In this document: piece after piece, positions 1 through 5,634 of the stretch
Numbering within the stretch: the first letter of the stretch is position 1
How the letters are laid out: each line of letters opens with the position of its first letter
Assembly (NCBI GenBank): GCA_905200315.1
Contig: CAJKKA010000070.1
Span: forward strand, 1-7,984
Direction of reading: 5' to 3'
Origin: an uncultured Clostridium sp.
Lineage (GTDB): Bacteria; Bacillota_A; Clostridia; TANB77; CAG-508
Length of the DNA: 7,984 nt
Translations under genes and position numbers: made by a program
The notes under the pieces: model-generated
What the model was told of the DNA's origin: nothing
The model's database searches: none
Seen by the model: only the letters and a program-made list of their open reading frames with translations

Positions 1-53
1 TTTTTAGTATAACTTTTTTTCACTTAAAAGTCTACTTTTTGGGGTATAGTTCA
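1..53 (-). mobile_element. Possible terminal inverted repeat of an IS3-type insertion sequence
   Basis: Read on the minus strand from 53 inward, the sequence starts TGAACTATACCCCAAAAAG and continues with TAGAC. The TG start and the ACCCCAAAAAGT(T)AGAC core resemble, from memory, terminal inverted repeats of IS3-family elements of the IS150 group. If so, the element body lies left of the window and its outer end is at 53. No transposase is visible, the other end is not visible, and no target duplication can be tested. The call rests on motif resemblance only. Confidence 0.3.
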
Positions 54-122
54 ATATTTAGGGCGGACAGAGGCGTCCGCCCCTACAGCATTTATTTTAA
101 TTTTATTCAAAATTTTTTTCAT
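51..122 (-). pseudogene. 23-codon reading frame with strong RBS; probable truncated 5' end of a lost gene
   Basis: An ATG at 122 is preceded by a near-perfect Shine-Dalgarno sequence (GAGGAGGG, RC of 128-135) at ideal spacing. The frame encodes MKKILNKIKIN, then runs through the GC-rich palindrome at 61-87 and ends at a TGA at 51-53, inside the possible IS end. A promoter and a foldable leader lie upstream, so the expression signals are those of a real gene. Only about 11 codons are not repeat-derived, which suggests a gene whose body was lost when the repeat and/or IS arrived. A genuine short peptide or leader peptide cannot be excluded. No family can be assigned. Confidence 0.35.
61..87 (-). 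repeat. REP-like GTAG palindrome, stem type GGGCGGAC
   Basis: On the plus strand, GGGCGGAC (61-68) and GTCCGCCC (75-82) form an 8-bp perfect stem with loop AGAGGC, followed by CCTACA. On the minus strand this reads TGTAGG followed by the palindrome, i.e. a GTAG foot and a stem-loop. A near-identical copy lies at 7777-7798 and a variant at 4299-4320. No T-run follows the stem on either strand, so a classical rho-independent terminator is unlikely. Confidence 0.85.
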
Positions 123-191
123 TTGTTCCCTCCTCTTTAATTTTCTTATTTTCTCAAACTCGCTTTTTTTGCTTTATTTTTTCTATTTTTT

Positions 192-262
192 AAGTAAATA
201 AAACCCTTTTTCTTATGGAATATTTATTTTCCAAGGTTCTTTCTATTTACTTTCAAATAGAA
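192..262 (-). promoter_or_regulatory. Foldable 5' leader with two mutually exclusive pairings
   Basis: This stretch lies between the promoter at 273-300 and the start codon at 122. TTCTATTT (241-248) pairs with AAATAGAA (255-262), giving a perfect 8-bp hairpin with a 6-nt loop. The alternative is that ATTTACTT (245-252) pairs with AAGTAAAT (192-199), again 8 bp, enclosing AACC/GGTT (202-205 with 235-238) and TGGAA/TTCCA (216-220 with 229-233). The two folds share bases 245-248, so they compete, as in attenuators or riboswitches. I do not recognise a known riboswitch class, and AT-rich DNA yields chance pairings. Confidence 0.35.
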
Positions 263-272
263 ATCTAATTTT

Positions 273-300
273 ATTATACCTATTTTTTTATTTTTGTAAA
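273..300 (-). promoter_or_regulatory. Sigma-A-type promoter for the orphan leader
   Basis: On the minus strand, TTTACA (RC of 295-300) is followed after 16 nt by a perfect TATAAT (RC of 273-278). It begins about 25 bp after the stop codon of the flavoprotein gene and points away from it, towards the 23-codon frame at 122. The predicted leader is about 145 nt, long enough for RNA-based control. It appears to have no intact gene left to drive inside this window. Confidence 0.6.
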
Positions 301-324
301 GCATTTTATAAAAAATATATTTGT

Positions 325-948
325 TTACCTAATAAAATTTGTTTTTATTTTTTCTTCATATTGTGGTTTTTGTATTCCATTTTCTTCTGCATTGTTTATG
401 CATTTTAATATGTATGCCATATTTTTTGCTAGATTTCTCATAGTTTGTAATCCTTCTAAATCTTGCTTTGCTTCTTCTGCATTATTTCCATGTATTTGGT
501 TCCAATATGAACTTCCTACTATATACATATTGCTCATTAGTGCATATTTGTTTATTTGATCAAAGGCTGCTGTTGCACCTCCTCTTCTACAGCTTACTAC
601 TGAGGCAGCTACCTTGTTTTTAAATATTTTTCCTCTTCCATAAAAAACTCTATCTAAAAATGATGTTAATGCTCCGCTTGCAGCAGCAAAATGAACAGGA
701 CTTCCAAATACAAATCCGTCTGTTTCTTCTACTTTGTCTAAAAATTCATTTACTTTATCTTTCATAAAACATCTATTATTATTTTTTAAACAATAGTTAC
801 ATCCTATGCATCCTCCAATTGGATTGTTTCCTAACCACATTATTTCTGTTTCTATATTATTTTCATTTAAAGTTTTGGCTACCTCTTCTAATGCAACATT
901 TGTTGAACCTTTTTCGTGTGGTCCACCATTAATTAATAAAATTTTCAT
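325..948 (-). CDS. Flavodoxin-fold NAD(P)H-dependent oxidoreductase, iron-sulfur flavoprotein-like
   Basis: A 207-residue cytosolic protein of the NADPH-dependent FMN reductase/iron-sulfur flavoprotein superfamily. Residues 1-15 (MKILLINGGPHEKGST) form the first beta strand and the FMN phosphate-binding loop. GSPVHFAAASGALTSFLDR (82-100) is the second flavin-binding segment, typical of the family. Cysteines 47, 50, 53 and 60 (C-x2-C-x2-C-x6-C) match the 4Fe-4S motif of archaeal and clostridial Isf-type proteins. It therefore probably carries both FMN and a cluster and passes electrons between a ferredoxin-like donor and an unknown acceptor. The start at 948 is supported by AAAGGAG (RC of 958-964) at good spacing. 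No promoter was found; degenerate repeats fill the upstream gap. The physiological substrate cannot be told from sequence. Confidence 0.85.
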   Translation of the reverse strand: MKILLINGGPHEKGSTNVALEEVAKTLNENNIETEIMWLGNNPIGGCIGCNYCLKNNNRCFMKDKVNEFLDKVEETDGFVFGSPVHFAAASGALTSFLDRVFYGRGKIFKNKVAASVVSCRRGGATAAFDQINKYALMSNMYIVGSSYWNQIHGNNAEEAKQDLEGLQTMRNLAKNMAYILKCINNAEENGIQKPQYEEKIKTNFIR

Positions 949-982
949 TTTTTATCTCTCCTTTTAGAAATCTTTTTTCTTC

Positions 983-1012
983 GGGTTACCCTAAGGACAC
1001 CGATACATACAA
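983..1012 (-). repeat. Degenerate REP-like copy, GGGTCG stem type
   Basis: The plus strand begins GGGTTACCCTAAGGACACCG and ends ATACATACAA. It aligns with the copy at 4234-4260 over the right half (GGACaCCGA, then TACAA) and is followed by CTTTTGACA, matching the shared tail flank. The stem no longer pairs well, so this is a decayed copy. It starts 66 bp before the next copy at 1049, matching the spacing of the larger array at 4234-4388. Confidence 0.5.
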
Positions 1013-1048
1013 CTTTTGACAGAATTTTAGATTATATTTTTAATTTTC

Positions 1049-1073
1049 GGGCACGGAGCACCGTGCCTCTACA
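1049..1073 (-). repeat. REP-like GTAG palindrome, stem type GGCACGG
   Basis: GGCACGG (1050-1056) pairs perfectly with CCGTGCC (1061-1067) around loop AGCA, followed by TCTACA. On the minus strand it reads TGTAGAGGCACGG. The tail flank ATGTTTGACGATATTTTG leads into the 3' end of the nuclease gene at 1119. A closely matching copy is at 2410-2434, and the 20-base flank ACGATATTTTGAATTGTAT recurs upstream of that copy. Confidence 0.85.
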
Positions 1074-1118
1074 ATGTTTGACGATATTTTGAATTGTATT
1101 TTTTGTTTTTTCAAATAT

Positions 1119-2213
1119 TTATAACCTTTCTATCTCTTCTTTTTTCAAACCAGTTATCTCCATTATTAATTTAATATCTATGTTTGCTTTTTTCATCTTT
1201 TTTGCATTATTAATTGTTGTCTCTTTTATTCCCTCAATTTTTCCTTTTCTTATTCCTTGTTGTAATATTCTTTCATTTTCTTCAGCTATTGTATCTAATA
1301 TTGCTAACATTTCTTTTTCCTCCTCTTTATTTATTTTTCTTATTAAATTATCTGTTATTTTATCATTTTTTATTTTATTTCTAAATATTAAGTTTATCAT
1401 TATTGCTAATAAATGCTTTTGTTGTTTAGTATAAATATTATCTTCATTTAAAATATTTATTATTTTTTCTAAACTTTCTATCATTTCTTCTGTATCTTTT
1501 TTACTTTCTATTAACATTGCTTTTGATAAAAATGTTTTTTCTTTTAGTAATTCTTCTTCTGTAAAATTATTTACATCTACTAATTTATATCTTCCTAATT
1601 CTTCTCCATTGTATTGTTTAAAACTTTCTTGTGCATCTTTTATATATTCTTTTGCATTCCATTTCTTTCTTCCTGTATATAAAACTATTGGTATTACAAT
1701 TGGTATTTTGTATTCTTTTAATTTTAATTTATTTACATTTACTGCACTTTTTGTTATTTTAAATTGATATTCCATTATTCTAAATGGCATCGAATAATCT
1801 ATTTTTGTTTGATGTTCTATTAATATAAATACATTTTTGTTTTTTATTTTGTATACAATATCAGTTTCTTTGTTTATTAAATTTTCTGTTATGTAATTTT
1901 CTTTGTATTTTTCTATTTCATCTTCTTTTAGATTTAATTTCAATGTTTTATTTATAAAAATTACTGCTTCCTTTTTATCACTTAAAATTGTTCTAAACAC
2001 TTTATCATGTTCATTATTTACCTTGTTGTAATTATAATCTTCTGAATCTTCGTTAAGCTCAAGCATATTATCAAATTCTATTTTATCTTCTGGATGAAAT
2101 ATTGCCTGGTATTTTAAAAAGTCTTTGAATGTAAATTTTGGTATACTATCATCGTTGTAAATTTTTTCTACATTTTCATTAATATTTATCTCAGAATTGA
2201 TTTTATTGTTCAA
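1119..2213 (-). CDS. Rpn/YhgA-like PD-(D/E)XK nuclease (recombination-promoting nuclease, Transposase_31 type)
   Basis: A 364-residue protein of the Rpn family, related to E. coli RpnA-E. These are DNA endonucleases that raise RecA-independent recombination and are often labelled transposases. The core starts at NEHDKVFRTIL (67-77). The nuclease motif is ETDIVYKI (116-123, Asp118) followed by LIEHQTK (131-137, Glu133 and Gln135), i.e. D-x14-E-x-Q, with Gln in place of the usual Lys as is common in this family. The tail GIRKGKIEGIKE (320-331) and LIMEITGLKKEEIERL (349-364) is the family's basic repeat and helical end. The first 65 residues are a family-atypical or variable extension. The start is a TTG at 2213 with GGAG 10 nt upstream, because an in-frame stop precedes it and the first in-frame ATG is codon 50. 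The family is often mobile and species-variable. Confidence 0.82.
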   Translation of the reverse strand: MNNKINSEININENVEKIYNDDSIPKFTFKDFLKYQAIFHPEDKIEFDNMLELNEDSEDYNYNKVNNEHDKVFRTILSDKKEAVIFINKTLKLNLKEDEIEKYKENYITENLINKETDIVYKIKNKNVFILIEHQTKIDYSMPFRIMEYQFKITKSAVNVNKLKLKEYKIPIVIPIVLYTGRKKWNAKEYIKDAQESFKQYNGEELGRYKLVDVNNFTEEELLKEKTFLSKAMLIESKKDTEEMIESLEKIINILNEDNIYTKQQKHLLAIMINLIFRNKIKNDKITDNLIRKINKEEEKEMLAILDTIAEENERILQQGIRKGKIEGIKETTINNAKKMKKANIDIKLIMEITGLKKEEIERL

Positions 2214-2309
2214 TAAGCAACATCTCCATTTTTCTTATTATTTTAATTTTTTTGGCTATTTAAGAATTAAATATTTGAATAAAATTAGTTCGATATAAAT
2301 TATGTTTAT

Positions 2310-2338
2310 ATTCTACATTAAATAAATTTATTGCGCAA
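2310..2338 (-). promoter_or_regulatory. Promoter of the Rpn-like nuclease gene, overlapping a 12-bp palindrome
   Basis: On the minus strand, TTGCGC (RC of 2333-2338) and TAGAAT (RC of 2310-2315) are separated by exactly 17 nt, about 97 nt upstream of the TTG start. The -35 lies within the perfect palindrome TATTGCGCAATA (2329-2340), which could be an operator. It may equally be a chance palindrome, since no regulator is known here. The rest of 2214-2309 is featureless AT-rich leader. Confidence 0.5.
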
Positions 2339-2409
2339 TAGTTTCTGTTAAATATTTCCTGATATATGATGTTAGAATATTTAACGATATTTTGAATTGT
2401 ATCTTTTTT

Positions 2410-2434
2410 GGGCACGGAGCACCGTGCCCCTACA
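2410..2434 (-). repeat. REP-like GTAG palindrome, stem type GGGCACGG
   Basis: GGGCACGG (2410-2417) pairs with CCGTGCCC (2422-2429) around loop AGCA, an 8-bp perfect stem, followed by CTACAACGTTTGATGAT. On the minus strand it reads TTGTAGGGGCACGG. It begins about 20 bp beyond the stop codon of the yihY-type gene, with the GTAG foot towards that gene. Confidence 0.85.
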
Positions 2435-2454
2435 ACGTTTGATGATACTTTAAA

Positions 2455-3255
2455 TTATTTATTGTTTTTAAAAATGTCTATTATTTTGTTTATTTCTGCA
2501 CCTAAAAATAATGTATACATACAAGTATATGTCCACATCATAATTAGCATAATTGTTGTTAAGCTTCCATACATAAGTGAGAATCCTTTAAATATATTTA
2601 GATATTTTGCAAATATAAATGATACAATGTTTAGCCCTATTGAACCAATAAAAGCTCCGGGTATTTGTGATAGTATTTTTACTTTGTGTTTAGGTATAAA
2701 TTTGTATATAGCAATATACATAAAAAATGTGAAAACTATATACCCTAATTCTGCTAATGCTTTCCAGAAAAAACTATCTAAGAACACGAATTTATTTTGC
2801 AATATTGTTATAAAGCTATTTCCAAATACTAATAATACAAGTGCTACTGTAATTAATATTAAAAATATTACTGTATTTAGAATAGATTTTGCCTTTAGGT
2901 AGATATATTTACTTTCATCAATTTCATAAATGTTGTTAAGTCCTTTATTTAACGCAAAAAATCCTTTTCCTGCTGACCATAATGTAAATAATATTGCAAT
3001 AGATATTGTTCCATATGATTTGGAATATACCTCTTGAACTATTCCTAAAACCATATCTTTCATTGTGGATGGAATTACATATGAAATAATGTTATACACT
3101 GTTTGCGCTTCTATTCCTGTGAATTGTATTAACGATAATAATAAAATTAAAAAGGGGACAAATGCAAGTATCATATAATAAGATGATTGTGCTGAAAATT
3201 CACTTACATGGTCATCTCCCATTTTTTCAAATACTTTGTTTATTTTTTCTCTCAT
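2455..3255 (-). CDS. yihY: YihY/virulence factor BrkB family inner-membrane protein
   Basis: A 266-residue polytopic membrane protein of the YihY/BrkB family, once mis-assigned as RNase BN. Hydrophobic segments lie at about 26-44, 83-104, 126-148, 168-188, 198-219 and 230-254, giving the family's six-helix layout. Family-typical stretches are FSAQSSYYMILAFVPFLILL (20-39), LWSAGKGFFALNKGLNNIY (92-110) and LMYGSLTTIMLIMMWTY (227-243). The molecular role of the family is unresolved; transport or envelope functions have been proposed. The start at 3255 has TTAGGAG seven nt upstream. It lies 33 bp after the ygjP-type gene on the same strand, so the two are probably co-transcribed from the promoter at 4023-4051. 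Its last five codons coincide with a sequence also found at the end of the 47-aa ORF at 4404. Confidence 0.88.
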   Translation of the reverse strand: MREKINKVFEKMGDDHVSEFSAQSSYYMILAFVPFLILLLSLIQFTGIEAQTVYNIISYVIPSTMKDMVLGIVQEVYSKSYGTISIAILFTLWSAGKGFFALNKGLNNIYEIDESKYIYLKAKSILNTVIFLILITVALVLLVFGNSFITILQNKFVFLDSFFWKALAELGYIVFTFFMYIAIYKFIPKHKVKILSQIPGAFIGSIGLNIVSFIFAKYLNIFKGFSLMYGSLTTIMLIMMWTYTCMYTLFLGAEINKIIDIFKNNK

Positions 3256-3288
3256 TTATAAACTCCTAATATTTTTTATTATTATACA

Positions 3289-3972
3289 TTAGAATTTATA
3301 TTTTGAAATTAAATTTTCAATTTTTTCATAATTTTTTTGATTTTTTTCTATCATTTCTAAGAATTTTTTTGAGTGTGTTTTATATTTTAAGTGACAATAT
3401 TCATGCATTACAACATATTCTATAACGGTTCTATTATATTTTGCAACTTCTGGGTTTATAGTTATAACTTTGTTTTCACATTTTCCTAATGTATTTCCCA
3501 TATTTTCTATTTTGAAATCCTCTGGTGCAAAACCTAATAATACTCTTGCTTTTTCCATAGCCATTTCTATTTCATCTTGTGCTACTTTTTCTATTAATTT
3601 ATTTAATACAATTTGTATAATTGCTCTGTTATCTATCTTTCTATATTTGTTAGGTAATAAAATTTCTACAATGCTATTTTCTACATTTACTTCCGGTACA
3701 GAAATATTTTCGTATTTAATTTCTAATTCATATTTTTTTCCTAATAAATATATGTATTTCTTTATATTCTTTCTTGTTGTTTCATATTCATTTAATTTTT
3801 CTAATATCCATTTTCTTTTTTGTTCAACAACTTCTTGTATTTGATTGCTTGTAACATACCAAGGAGCGTTTACTAATACTTCTCCATTTTGTACTGATAT
3901 ATATATTCCTTTATTATCTGCCTTATTAACTGTATACTCTATTACATTGCTTTTTATTCCAAATATATTCAT
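3289..3972 (-). CDS. YgjP-type (DUF45/M48-like) zinc metallopeptidase
   Basis: A 227-residue predicted cytosolic metallopeptidase of the YgjP/UTP-pyrophosphatase-associated family (PF01863). The zinc site is HEYCH (190-194) in EYVVMHEYCHLKYKTHSKKF (185-204), with the downstream THS histidine 200 as probable third ligand. The upstream block is usually RWGSC followed by a beta hairpin. Here it reads GNTLGKCENKVITINPEVAKY (159-179), so the Trp and Ser are replaced while the Cys remains. Length fits the family. The start at 3972 has GGGAG upstream. It heads a two-gene operon with yihY and has a strong promoter flanked by LexA-box-like sites. The substrate is unknown; in other contexts the family accompanies DNA processing or restriction loci. 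Confidence 0.85.
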   Translation of the reverse strand: MNIFGIKSNVIEYTVNKADNKGIYISVQNGEVLVNAPWYVTSNQIQEVVEQKRKWILEKLNEYETTRKNIKKYIYLLGKKYELEIKYENISVPEVNVENSIVEILLPNKYRKIDNRAIIQIVLNKLIEKVAQDEIEMAMEKARVLLGFAPEDFKIENMGNTLGKCENKVITINPEVAKYNRTVIEYVVMHEYCHLKYKTHSKKFLEMIEKNQKNYEKIENLISKYKF

Positions 3973-3991
3973 TTTTATCGCTCCCTTTTTT

Positions 3992-4073
3992 CAAATTTAT
4001 GTTCGTTTGAACTTATGTTTGTATTTTACTATTAGATTTTTTATTTGTCAATAGTTTTTTGAAAAAATGTTCG
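3992..4073 (-). promoter_or_regulatory. ygjP-yihY promoter with three LexA-box-like sites
   Basis: On the minus strand, a perfect TTGACA (RC of 4046-4051) is followed after 17 nt by TAAAAT (RC of 4023-4028). Three plus-strand 14-mers resemble the Bacillus-type DinR/LexA box (GAAC-N4-GTTY core): CAAATTTATGTTCG (3992-4005), TGAACTTATGTTTG (4008-4021, at the start site) and TGAAAAAATGTTCG (4060-4073, upstream of -35). The middle one differs at a single base from the site next to the lexA promoter. This suggests SOS repression, although no site is a full consensus. Confidence 0.55.
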
Positions 4074-4205
4074 CGTTTTTTTCTTATGTTTTTTTATATT
4101 TTAATCATGTAATTTTTTTAATATATACCTTAATGGTATCAGCAATGATAAACGTAGCCTTATTGACAGTTATATACATAAAATATGTAAATTCAATTAT
4201 AAATT
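4074..4205. other. AT-rich intergenic stretch without recognisable gene
   Basis: Between the ygjP promoter and the repeat array I see only AT-rich DNA, with a small 5-bp inverted repeat ATACC/GGTAT around 4126-4140. An open frame reading rightward from 4067 lacks a ribosome binding site and runs through the repeats, so it is not called. Confidence 0.5.
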
Positions 4206-4406
4206 TTGACGTTAATTTATATATATTTTTTTCGGGTCGTCGAGGACGCCGACCCCTACAATGTTTGACATTGATTTATATATAATTTTTTCTTTTACGG
4301 GCGGACAGAGGCATCCGCCCCTACAACGTTTGACGTAAGTTTATATATTTTTTTCTGTTTTGGTCTGCCAGAGATGTCTGCTCCTGCAGTATTTTACGTT
4401 AATTTA
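4206..4406 (-). repeat. Tandem array of three REP-like palindromes with conserved AT-rich flanks
   Basis: The palindromes start at 4234 (GGGTCG/CGACCC, 4234-4239 with 4250-4255), 4299 (GGGCGGA/TCCGCCC, 4299-4305 with 4314-4320) and 4362 (decayed copy, 4362-4388, aligning gap-free over 27 nt with the copy at 61). The period is 65 and 63 bp. Each unit ends in CCTACAA or a decayed version, then GTTTGACRTTRATTTATAT and a T-run before the next palindrome. Thus both stem and AT-rich spacer are repeated, although stem sequences differ between units. The right-hand flank ends at the stop codon of the 47-aa ORF. Confidence 0.8.
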
Positions 4407-4547
4407 TTTATTGTTTTTATTAGTGATTTTTTCTAATTTTTTAACAATATCTTTTTGCTTTTCTGTTGGTATCCAAGCAAAATATGAAGTTACAAATTCA
4501 CCATATTTTGTTACATCTTCACTTTCTTCTTTATGATTTTTTTCCAT
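4404..4547 (-). CDS. Small 47-residue charged protein downstream of the HipA-like kinase
   Basis: The reading frame runs MEKNHKEESEDVTKYGEF (1-18), VTSYFAWIPTEKQKDIVKKL (19-38) and EKITNKNNK. An AGGTAGGTG Shine-Dalgarno-like sequence sits about 8 nt before the ATG at 4547, which is better than that of the upstream kinase gene. It starts 52 bp after the kinase stop on the same strand, so co-transcription is likely. The composition is an acidic N-terminus, a short aromatic/hydrophobic centre (YFAWIP) and a lysine-rich helical C-terminus. There is no signal peptide or membrane segment. I recognise no family. Its last codons (KNNK-stop) lie in sequence shared with the yihY 3' end. It could be a modulator or antitoxin-like partner of the kinase, but that is inference from position alone. 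Confidence 0.6.
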   Translation of the reverse strand: MEKNHKEESEDVTKYGEFVTSYFAWIPTEKQKDIVKKLEKITNKNNK

Positions 4548-4599
4548 AAAAAATACACCTACCTTTTATTTTGGTATGTGCATTTTTCTATTTTTTATT

Positions 4600-5559
4600 C
4601 TATCTTTCTTCTACTTCTTTTTGTTCATAAACATCGTTATATAATTTTTCTAATTCGACTTTTCTTTCATTAAAAAATTTTCTATATCTATTTAAAACTT
4701 TTTCTTCAATTTTTATTCTATCATCTTCTATATTATCTATAATTTTATCAAAGTCAACTTTAGAAATTGCTCTTTTTACGTATTTCTGTAGCCATTTTTC
4801 ATCTTTATATTGCTCTAATACATCTTTCAATTCTGTACTTCCATTATTTGTACTTCTTAGATGCTTATTTTTGGTTTCTACTCCACATGAACAATCGTAA
4901 TCATATATAGGAGAAAATTTTGCATTTATTTTATCTTCTATAATAGCCCAATTTCCATTATTTTCGTCTGATTGCATAACAAACTTATTGAAAATTGTCT
5001 GCTTTAAAAAATCATGCTTTATTGAAACAATATCTTCAATATTGTAATTTTTCTCTTTTCCATATTCTTCAATCTGTTTAAGAATTTTATCTATATTTAA
5101 TTCCATTGGATCTTTCAATATTGAATTACCCTCTACTAATTTTTCATCTTTATTTAAAAAGCTTGGTGTTATTATATATGTTAATCTCGTATTTCCTTTT
5201 TCTGTTGCTAAGTAATATTTAGCACTTTTAATTCCAAATTGTTTCGATAAGTATTGAATTATAATAGCATTGTATTTACTAAAATTATATTTTTCTTCGT
5301 TTAAATTTCTATATACATCTCCAAATATATTTTTTACAAGAACCATATCCATATTATCTAACATATACCATCCTTTAGGAGTTGAATAGTTACTTATATC
5401 AATTGCTGATTCTGTAGATTTCTTCATATCTATAATTATTCTACCATTTTTATCTTGTTCATGGAAATTTCTTCTAAAGGTGTTATTTCTTTCAAAGTCT
5501 CCTCTATTTATTTTATTTTTCTTTAAATATTCCTTGTATTCTTTTTCATTAAAAAACAT
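4600..5559 (-). CDS. HipA/CtkA-like Ser/Thr kinase-fold protein
   Basis: A 319-residue protein resembling the kinase domain of HipA and the shorter CtkA-type proteins, without the HipA N-terminal subdomain. A candidate ATP-site lysine lies in MVLVKNIFG (72-80, Lys76). YNAIIIQYLSKQFGIKSAKYY (96-116) matches the family's helix-plus-GI segment, and TPSFLNKDEKLVEGN (131-145) its loop. The catalytic motif is SDENNGNW (197-204), with Asp198 and Asn203 spaced as in the HipA D-x4-N motif. The metal-binding Asp220 follows in FSPIYDYDCS (215-224). Catalysis therefore looks intact. The C-terminal 60 residues are charged and probably coiled. No hipB-type HTH antitoxin gene adjoins it; the only companion is the 47-aa ORF. 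The start at 5559 has a poor ribosome binding site, so Met45 is a possible alternative. The substrate is unknown; HipA targets GltX. Confidence 0.75.
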   Translation of the reverse strand: MFFNEKEYKEYLKKNKINRGDFERNNTFRRNFHEQDKNGRIIIDMKKSTESAIDISNYSTPKGWYMLDNMDMVLVKNIFGDVYRNLNEEKYNFSKYNAIIIQYLSKQFGIKSAKYYLATEKGNTRLTYIITPSFLNKDEKLVEGNSILKDPMELNIDKILKQIEEYGKEKNYNIEDIVSIKHDFLKQTIFNKFVMQSDENNGNWAIIEDKINAKFSPIYDYDCSCGVETKNKHLRSTNNGSTELKDVLEQYKDEKWLQKYVKRAISKVDFDKIIDNIEDDRIKIEEKVLNRYRKFFNERKVELEKLYNDVYEQKEVEER

Positions 5560-5577
5560 TCTTTTTTCATTTAATCA

Positions 5578-5606
5578 ATTTTATAGAAATAAAAAATCTA
5601 TGTAAC
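5578..5606 (-). promoter_or_regulatory. Candidate promoter of the HipA-like gene
   Basis: On the minus strand, GTTACA (RC of 5601-5606) and TAAAAT (RC of 5578-5583) are 17 nt apart. Transcription would start only about 12 nt before the ATG at 5559. This fits the lack of a good Shine-Dalgarno sequence, because the leader is nearly absent. The -35 matches the consensus at four of six bases. Confidence 0.4.
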
Positions 5607-5634
5607 TGATTAATTCCTTTCTATATTATTTAAT

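Noticed and set aside
61..87. The GC-rich hairpins as rho-independent terminators
   Set aside because: The T-runs lie before, not after, the stems on the plus strand, and on the minus strand the stem is followed by A-runs; no copy has the stem-then-U-tract order.
2280..2310. A further LexA box upstream of the Rpn-like gene
   Set aside because: The best alignment to the GAAC-N4-GTTY core matches too few positions to distinguish from AT-rich background.
2408..2902. Rightward reading frames antisense to the yihY, ygjP and Rpn-like genes
   Set aside because: They are opposite-strand shadows of genes with clear family matches, and lack ribosome binding sites.
4067..4285. Rightward 72-codon hydrophobic reading frame
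   Set aside because: There is no ribosome binding site, the frame runs through two repeat units, and its hydrophobicity is what T-rich DNA gives by chance.
4206..4406. CRISPR-like array of spaced palindromes
   Set aside because: The palindromic units differ in sequence while the intervening AT-rich spacers are similar, the reverse of a CRISPR array, and no cas genes are present.
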